From an uncultured Clostridia bacterium (GTDB taxonomy: Bacteria; Bacillota; Clostridia; Oscillospirales; Acutalibacteraceae): a stretch of 64,000 nucleotides of DNA. Every line of letters starts with the position of its first letter. Positions within the stretch are counted from its first letter, which is position 1. The notes beneath the pieces were generated by a model. It did no database searches and was not told the DNA's origin. It saw only the letters and a list, made by a program, of their open reading frames with translations. A program made the position numbers and the translations under genes. Positions 59,872-64,000 of the stretch are shown piece by piece. The stretch lies in assembly GCA_938034875.1 (NCBI GenBank), contig CALHND010000019.1, positions 113,307 through 177,306 on the forward strand, given 5' to 3'.

Positions 59872-60564
59872 ATGGGACAAGAAGAGCGGATTCAAAACGC
59901 CTACCGGGGATTGGGAGGCAAACGGACATTTTATGATGGCATGATCACCTGTTCCACCCTGTCAGGCCGGGCGGTGTGCCGTCTGGTATGGGGAATGGGC
60001 CGGGCGGAAACCCAGGACTACCTTTGCGTCGCCCTTTCCGGAATACCGGAGGGGTTTTCCGGAAGACTGCTGGAAGTCCCCGTGGGTACCGGCATACTGA
60101 CCATGCCCCTCTACCGGGAAATGCCGGAGGCGGAGATCACCTGCCTGGATTACTCGCCGGAGATGCTGGAACGGGCAAAATGCCGGGGCGAGGGACTTTC
60201 CCATGTGCGTTTTCAGCAGGGGGATGTTGGGGCGCTGCCTTTTGGGGATGGCAGTTTCGACATCGTGCTCTCGCTCAACGGGTTTCATGCGTTTCCGGAT
60301 AAGGAGGCCGCCTGGCGGGAGATCTTTCGTGTACTGCGGCCAGGCGGGATCTTCTGCGGCTGCTTCTATGTGACGGGGCAAAACCGCCGCACCGACTGGA
60401 TAATCCGCAGGCTGTATGTGCCAAAGGGCTATTTCACCCCGCCCTTTGAGACGGCGGAGAGCCTGCGGCATCGTCTGGAGGAAATATTCGGGCCTGCAAA
60501 GGTTCGCACCGTCCAGAGCATAGCCTCTTTTGCCTGCCAGAAGGTAAAGGAGGAATACTCGTAA
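59872..60564 (+). CDS. Class I SAM-dependent methyltransferase (UbiE-like)
   Basis: The 230-residue protein has motif I as LLEVPVGTGILTMPLY near residue 65, where Pro-Val replaces the usual Gly-Cys, then TCLDYSPEMLERAK, LPFGDGSFDIVLSLNGFHAFPDKE and VLRPGGIFCGCFYV. It belongs to the broad methyltransferase 11/25 group. GAAGGTG lies 6 bp before the ATG at 59872. It is directly followed by another methyltransferase gene, sharing the operon. Acceptor unknown. Confidence 0.87.
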   Translation: MGQEERIQNAYRGLGGKRTFYDGMITCSTLSGRAVCRLVWGMGRAETQDYLCVALSGIPEGFSGRLLEVPVGTGILTMPLYREMPEAEITCLDYSPEMLERAKCRGEGLSHVRFQQGDVGALPFGDGSFDIVLSLNGFHAFPDKEAAWREIFRVLRPGGIFCGCFYVTGQNRRTDWIIRRLYVPKGYFTPPFETAESLRHRLEEIFGPAKVRTVQSIASFACQKVKEEYS

Positions 60565-60606
60565 ATGAATTGCACACAAATTCTGAATGACAGGGAGGAA
60601 AATCGA

Positions 60607-61422
60607 ATGCAGCAAAAGCGTAATCAACAAGCAGAAATCCGTCTCGGCAGCCACGGCGAAGACTATGGAAGCTGGATGTCCAATCCCGTGTTCTACATTA
60701 TCGGTGGCATCACAGCTCTGGCCGTGGTTTTAGCCGCACTCTCCTTTTCGGTGTTCCATATCACGGTTCTTGGCGTTCTGTTCTCTGTTGTTGCAGCGGC
60801 GCTGGTGACCCTGCTGGTCTGGATCACATGGATCAGGCGCCAGTATGCCTTTGGCGGCGGCGGGATCATGGAACAGGTTCACCGGGTCGTTCTCTCTCAT
60901 CTGGACTATGACGGTCAGGGCAGTCTCCTGGAAGTCGGCTGCGGCTCCGGAGCCCTGTCGATCCGTGCGGCCCTGACCTGGCCGGAGACAAAGGTCACTG
61001 GCATGGACTACTGGGGAGCTGTTTACAATTATAGCAAGGCTCTCTGTGAGAAAAACGCCGCCAGCGAGGGCGTGGCCTCCCGGTGTGTGTTCCGGCATGG
61101 CGACGCCAATCATCTGGATTTCCCCGATGAGAGTTTTGATGCGGTTATCAGCAACTATGTCTACCACAATATCATGGGAGCCGATATGCACAAGCTGCTG
61201 CTGGAGAGCCTGCGGGTGCTGAAAAAAGGCGGCGTCTTCGCTCTGAATGATGACATGAAACCCAAGCTGTACGGCGATATGGATGTCTTTGCCCAAAAAC
61301 TGCGGGAGATGGGCTATCAGGACGTCCGGCTCATTGATACCGCAGAAGAAGCTTTCGGCTCCCACCGACGGGCTGCCATGATGATGCTGGGCTCTTCCCG
61401 GCTGCTTGTGGGCAGAAAGTAA
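60607..61422 (+). CDS. Membrane-anchored class I methyltransferase
   Basis: The 271-residue protein has two N-terminal membrane helices (about 25-48 and 50-75) and a class I methyltransferase domain: LLEVGCGSGALSIRAAL near residue 105, TGMDYWGAVYNYSK, LDFPDESFDAVISNYVYHNIMG and LRVLKKGGVFALND. The anchoring suggests a lipid or membrane-bound acceptor. The ATG at 60607 follows GGGAGGAAAATCGA; an ATG at 60565 lacks a site. It ends 24 bp before the second LCM-like gene. Confidence 0.87.
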   Translation: MQQKRNQQAEIRLGSHGEDYGSWMSNPVFYIIGGITALAVVLAALSFSVFHITVLGVLFSVVAAALVTLLVWITWIRRQYAFGGGGIMEQVHRVVLSHLDYDGQGSLLEVGCGSGALSIRAALTWPETKVTGMDYWGAVYNYSKALCEKNAASEGVASRCVFRHGDANHLDFPDESFDAVISNYVYHNIMGADMHKLLLESLRVLKKGGVFALNDDMKPKLYGDMDVFAQKLREMGYQDVRLIDTAEEAFGSHRRAAMMMLGSSRLLVGRK

Positions 61423-61446
61423 TTCGTCCAAATAGGAGGGTTGACC

Positions 61447-62253
61447 ATGTCCAAGTTGGGTGTTGTAGAGGACACGCTGTTTGTCCCCATGCTGGGCAGG
61501 ATCTATGCCAGCGAGTACTGCCCGCAGATCCTGTACGATCCAAAGGCGCTGGAACTAAAACAGAAGCTGCCGTCCGGTCTGCCGGAGCAGGACAGACAGA
61601 GCCAGTATACCCTGATCGCCGCCGCCGCCCGGTCTGCCAATATGGACCGGTTCATCCGGGCGTTTCTGGAGCGCAGGCCGGACGGTGTGATCGTCCAGCT
61701 GGGCTGCGGTCTGGAGACGGCCTATTACCGTTGCGACAACGGAAGGTCGCGCTGGTATGCCGTGGATCTGCCCCATGTGGTGGAGTACCGACGGGAGCTG
61801 CTGCCGGAGCCGGAACGGGAAACCTATCTCGCCGGAGACGCCTTTGCCGAGGACTGGATCAGGCAGATCCGCACGGATGCGCCGGATGCTCCTATTCTGG
61901 TCACCGCCGGCGGCCTGTTCCACTATTTTGAGGAAAGCAAGGTTGTGGGCCTCCTGCGGATGCTCACGGGGTTTGGAGAGATTGAAATCGTCTTTGACGC
62001 TGTGAGCAAGAGCGGCATGGCCATGATGCGGAAAAAGTACATGAAGCAGGTGGGTCATAGGGACGCACAGATGTTCTTCTATGTGGATTCCGCGTCGGTG
62101 CTGGCTGGGAAAATCGGCAGTGGGGTCAGGGTGCTGGCTGAGGAGCCCTATTACCGCCATATCCCCCGAAACGTCCTGAAGCTGTCCACCAAGATCAGCA
62201 TGGCGGTTTCGGATCGGTTCGGTATGGTGAAACTGATAAGAATATCTTTATGA
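61447..62253 (+). CDS. LCM/TcmP-like O-methyltransferase 2
   Basis: The 268-residue protein is a paralogue of the first gene in this operon: DTLFVPMLGRIYASEYCPQILYD at the N-terminus, IVQLGCGLETAYYRCDNGRSRWYAVDLPHVVEYRRELLP near residue 80, and VFDAVSKSGMAMM near 180. AGGAGGG precedes the ATG at 61447; the TTG at 61441 overlaps the site. Two diverged LCM-like enzymes in one operon suggest two methylation steps on one molecule or on related ones. A hairpin follows. Confidence 0.85.
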   Translation: MSKLGVVEDTLFVPMLGRIYASEYCPQILYDPKALELKQKLPSGLPEQDRQSQYTLIAAAARSANMDRFIRAFLERRPDGVIVQLGCGLETAYYRCDNGRSRWYAVDLPHVVEYRRELLPEPERETYLAGDAFAEDWIRQIRTDAPDAPILVTAGGLFHYFEESKVVGLLRMLTGFGEIEIVFDAVSKSGMAMMRKKYMKQVGHRDAQMFFYVDSASVLAGKIGSGVRVLAEEPYYRHIPRNVLKLSTKISMAVSDRFGMVKLIRISL

Positions 62254-62275
62254 CAAATAAATGATAAAAAGAATC

Positions 62276-62319
62276 GAGGCAGGATGTGATTGATGTGAAA
62301 TATCAATACACCCTACCTC
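62276..62319. terminator. Imperfect hairpin between convergent genes
   Basis: GAGGCAGG..TGT.ATTGAT pairs imperfectly with ATCAAT.CACCCT.CCTC between the methyltransferase operon and the convergent AraC gene. Confidence 0.6.
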
Positions 62320-62349
62320 AATGATCAAGAGTAATTGTAAATCGGTATG

Positions 62350-63309
62350 TTAGATTTCCCCGGGCGTAACGCCGTATCTTTTTCTGAAAACGTCTATAAA
62401 ATGGCTTGTATTGCTGTAACCTACCATCCACACCACATCTTTCACCTTGTACTTTCCGCTTTGCAGCAGGCGGTAGGCCATCTCCATGCGCTTTTCTACT
62501 ATGTATTCATAAACCGTACAATTGAAACAGATCTTGAAACCCTGCTTCAATTTGGTTTCACTCAAAAAGCATTGCTCGGCGATCTGTGCGATTGTCAAAG
62601 GATGAAGGAAATGGTTGTCAATGATCTCCCTTGCCTTCATCAAACAGCGGTAGTCCTCTCGGGAAATTCCCTTGTCGTTTTTTTGTGTTCCAACCACTTC
62701 ATCGCAGAACAGGGACACAAGCTCTAACACCTTTCCCTCGAGGTATAACTTGCGCAGTTTTCGTTCGGGCGGGCAGTCCAATAACTGCTGCAAGACAAAG
62801 CGTATCCCCGGTGAGGTGGAAAACACATGGGTACAGATTTTGTTATCCTGCCGGACTAAGTGCATGGCTTCTAAATCTTCCATCAGAGGGGAAAACCGCT
62901 CCCGCTCTAATGAAATGCTCAAGGTGCGGTATGGATTTTCTGCGCTGAAATGGCTCACACATTGCGAAAATGTCCCGCACTGCAAGCTGCACTGTGTTGG
63001 GGAAAGCTGATAGCACTCGCTGCCTGATTCCCGATAATTCCATTCACAGATCCCGTTCATGCAAAAAGAAAGCTGAAACACCTTGCGCTCTGGATATTCT
63101 TCGCGCAGCTCCGTTTCTTTCTTGAAAGCCATCTCAGACTGCACCAAAAACAACCCCTTAGATAGCTCCTGCATATTCACCAAACCATCGGCAACCTGTT
63201 TTGTGAGATCAAAGCAGTTGCCGGTTTGTTTATGTCCTATAATACCCGAAAGGCCGGAAACCTGAAAAGAGTGCGGCATATATTCGGGCGAAGACCATTG
63301 TAAAAGCAT
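62350..63309 (-). CDS. AraC-family transcriptional regulator
   Basis: The 319-residue protein has an N-terminal sensing domain and two C-terminal HTH motifs of the AraC family (LTIAQIAEQCFLSETKLKQGFK and VKDVVWMVGYSNTSHFIDVFRKRYGVTPGE). Its size and place next to an ABC half-transporter fit YbtA/PchR-like activators of siderophore uptake genes. The ATG at 63309 follows GCGAAAGGAGTCGG. It is divergent from the ABC gene at 63505 and has an iron-box palindrome just downstream of its -10. Confidence 0.9.
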   Translation of the reverse strand: MLLQWSSPEYMPHSFQVSGLSGIIGHKQTGNCFDLTKQVADGLVNMQELSKGLFLVQSEMAFKKETELREEYPERKVFQLSFCMNGICEWNYRESGSECYQLSPTQCSLQCGTFSQCVSHFSAENPYRTLSISLERERFSPLMEDLEAMHLVRQDNKICTHVFSTSPGIRFVLQQLLDCPPERKLRKLYLEGKVLELVSLFCDEVVGTQKNDKGISREDYRCLMKAREIIDNHFLHPLTIAQIAEQCFLSETKLKQGFKICFNCTVYEYIVEKRMEMAYRLLQSGKYKVKDVVWMVGYSNTSHFIDVFRKRYGVTPGEI

Positions 63310-63336
63310 AATGCCGACTCCTTTCGCAAAAGTTTT

Positions 63337-63385
63337 GGTTAGCAATAACTAACCGTATGATAGCACATTTATATGCAAAAGGCAA
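63337..63385 (-). promoter_or_regulatory. araC promoter with iron-box-like operator 7
   Basis: On the minus strand TTGCCT (63385-63380), a 17-bp spacer and TATCAT (63362-63357) form a promoter; GGTTAGC-aata-ACTAACC (63337-63354) lies 2 bp after the -10, over the start point. Confidence 0.8.
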
Positions 63386-63504
63386 GCCGTAGCAAAAGCA
63401 GATTTGCCGGATCGGGGTATAAAAGCGCCGGATTCGGCCACAAAAGGGCAAGCAATTTTGCTAAACTAAACTGTGTTTGGAAAATAACACGGAAAGGCGG
63501 GTAG

Positions 63505-64000
63505 ATGTATATGCAAAAAGAAAACGGCAAGAGAGAGTCCCCCTATAAAGGAATCCTTAAATTTGCCGATGAAAAGAAACCGCAGCTATCATTTGCCGTT
63601 GTCCTATCTGTTTTGTCCTCTGCTTTTGGTATTGTTCCATATATTGCGGTTGCAATCTTACTGCAAAAGGCATTGGCAAACAGTCTGACAACGACTTGGG
63701 CAATCCTTTTGCCGGTCATCGCTCTGTGCGGGTATCTTTTGAAGCATACCCTTTACGCAAAATCGACGCTTTGCTCCCACAAGGTAGCTTACGAAATTAT
63801 CAAGAATATTCGTACTTCGATTATGAAAAAGATGTCCAGGGTATCTATGGGAACGATTCAGAGCAGATCTTCCGGTGAGTTTAAGCAGCTTGTTATCGAT
63901 GATGCGGAAAGGCTGGAAGGACCGCTGGCTCATGCTATCCCTGAGATGACCGCCAGCATACTTGTTCCGATCTTTGTCATTCTGTATTTGTTGGTGATTG
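63505..64000 (+). CDS. ABC half-transporter 3 (N-terminal part, cut by window edge)
   Basis: The visible 165 codons encode the start of another exporter-fold half-transporter: a basic N-terminus, membrane helices near residues 30-55 and 65-80, and a loop with EFKQLVIDDAERLEGPLAHAIPEMTAS that matches the pattern of half-transporters 1A and 2A. The ATPase domain lies beyond the window. GGAAAGGCGGG precedes the ATG at 63505; a second in-frame ATG at 63511 is possible. Codon use is more AT-rich than in pairs 1 and 2, so it was probably acquired separately. It is divergent from araC, its likely regulator. Confidence 0.88.
   Translation, partial: MYMQKENGKRESPYKGILKFADEKKPQLSFAVVLSVLSSAFGIVPYIAVAILLQKALANSLTTTWAILLPVIALCGYLLKHTLYAKSTLCSHKVAYEIIKNIRTSIMKKMSRVSMGTIQSRSSGEFKQLVIDDAERLEGPLAHAIPEMTASILVPIFVILYLLVI

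Larger units (their letters stand above)
36823..64000. mobile_element. GC-rich integrated island with serine recombinases and iron-related cargo (right end not seen)
   Basis: From just after the hairpin at 36822 to the window end the DNA changes from AT-rich to clearly GC-rich, with a different codon pattern and dense overlapping spurious reading frames. The block contains three serine-recombinase-family genes, KilA-N and XRE regulators, repeats, and metabolic cargo. No conjugation genes (relaxase, VirB4, coupling protein) are visible in this part. I could not define an attachment site; the left limit is placed by composition and may be off by tens of bases. Confidence 0.7.

Noticed and set aside
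58166..62253. Siderophore biosynthesis cluster
   Set aside because: No adenylation, condensation, ketosynthase, isochorismate or NIS synthetase motif is visible; only methyltransferases and transporters are seen.
1..64000. CRISPR array, rRNA operon, prophage structural genes or conjugation genes
   Set aside because: I saw no regularly spaced repeats, no rRNA-like sequence, and no capsid, tail, relaxase or type IV secretion motifs.

Overview
The window looks like the chromosome of an anaerobic, endospore-forming member of the Clostridia, probably an Oscillospiraceae/Ruminococcaceae relative. The sporulation genes (spoIIE, spoIIR, a bofA-like gene, a dacF-like carboxypeptidase), an oxygen-detoxifying flavo-diiron protein, MEP-pathway isoprenoid genes and clear sigma-A type promoters support this. 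No rRNA is present, so genus and species cannot be fixed.

Positions 1 to about 36.8 kb are AT-rich core genome in short operons. They hold: a flavin-reductase fragment and spoIIE (minus strand); an SOS cassette (lexA, a small gene, a Y-family polymerase); ispF; the c-di-AMP genes cdaA-cdaR; a recD2-comFC group and an mreB-like gene; tRNA-Thr(CGU); an ABC exporter; a flavo-diiron/flavin reductase/rubredoxin fusion; a BofA-like protein; ACT and DUF711 genes; an Lrp regulator-aminotransferase-ispE operon; spoIIR; a metallophosphoesterase; dacF; pgi; a YceD-rpmF pair; a DUF512-der-plsY-gpsA operon; and a polyamine-type potA-potB-potCD operon. A 185-nt structured leader precedes potA and contains a perfect 10-nt anti-ribosome-binding-site element.

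From about 36.85 kb to the right edge the DNA is visibly GC-rich, with different codon use, and looks like an integrated mobile island whose right end lies outside the window. Its left part holds a KilA-N protein, a DUF1016-N frame overlapping a low-molecular-weight phosphatase, a second metallophosphoesterase, and three back-to-back large serine-recombinase-family genes, the middle one without a catalytic domain. Two XRE regulators and repeat-rich non-coding DNA follow.

The right part (45.6-64 kb) reads as an iron-responsive cargo region. It has an iron-type DtxR regulator, a flavodoxin and a DUF3793 gene; a methyltransferase-HMA-small membrane protein operon; two ABC half-transporter pairs around divergent TetR genes; an operon of four methyltransferases (two LCM-like) and a membrane protein; and an AraC regulator divergent from a fifth ABC half-transporter cut by the window edge. 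Seven copies of one 18-bp palindrome, GGTTAG(C/T)-n4-(G/A)CTAAC(C/T), lie upstream of these transcription units, one of them exactly between -35 and -10. I infer a DtxR-controlled regulon, most likely for uptake or modification of a metallophore or tetrapyrrole-like iron source. No NRPS or PKS synthesis gene and no feoAB is visible here.
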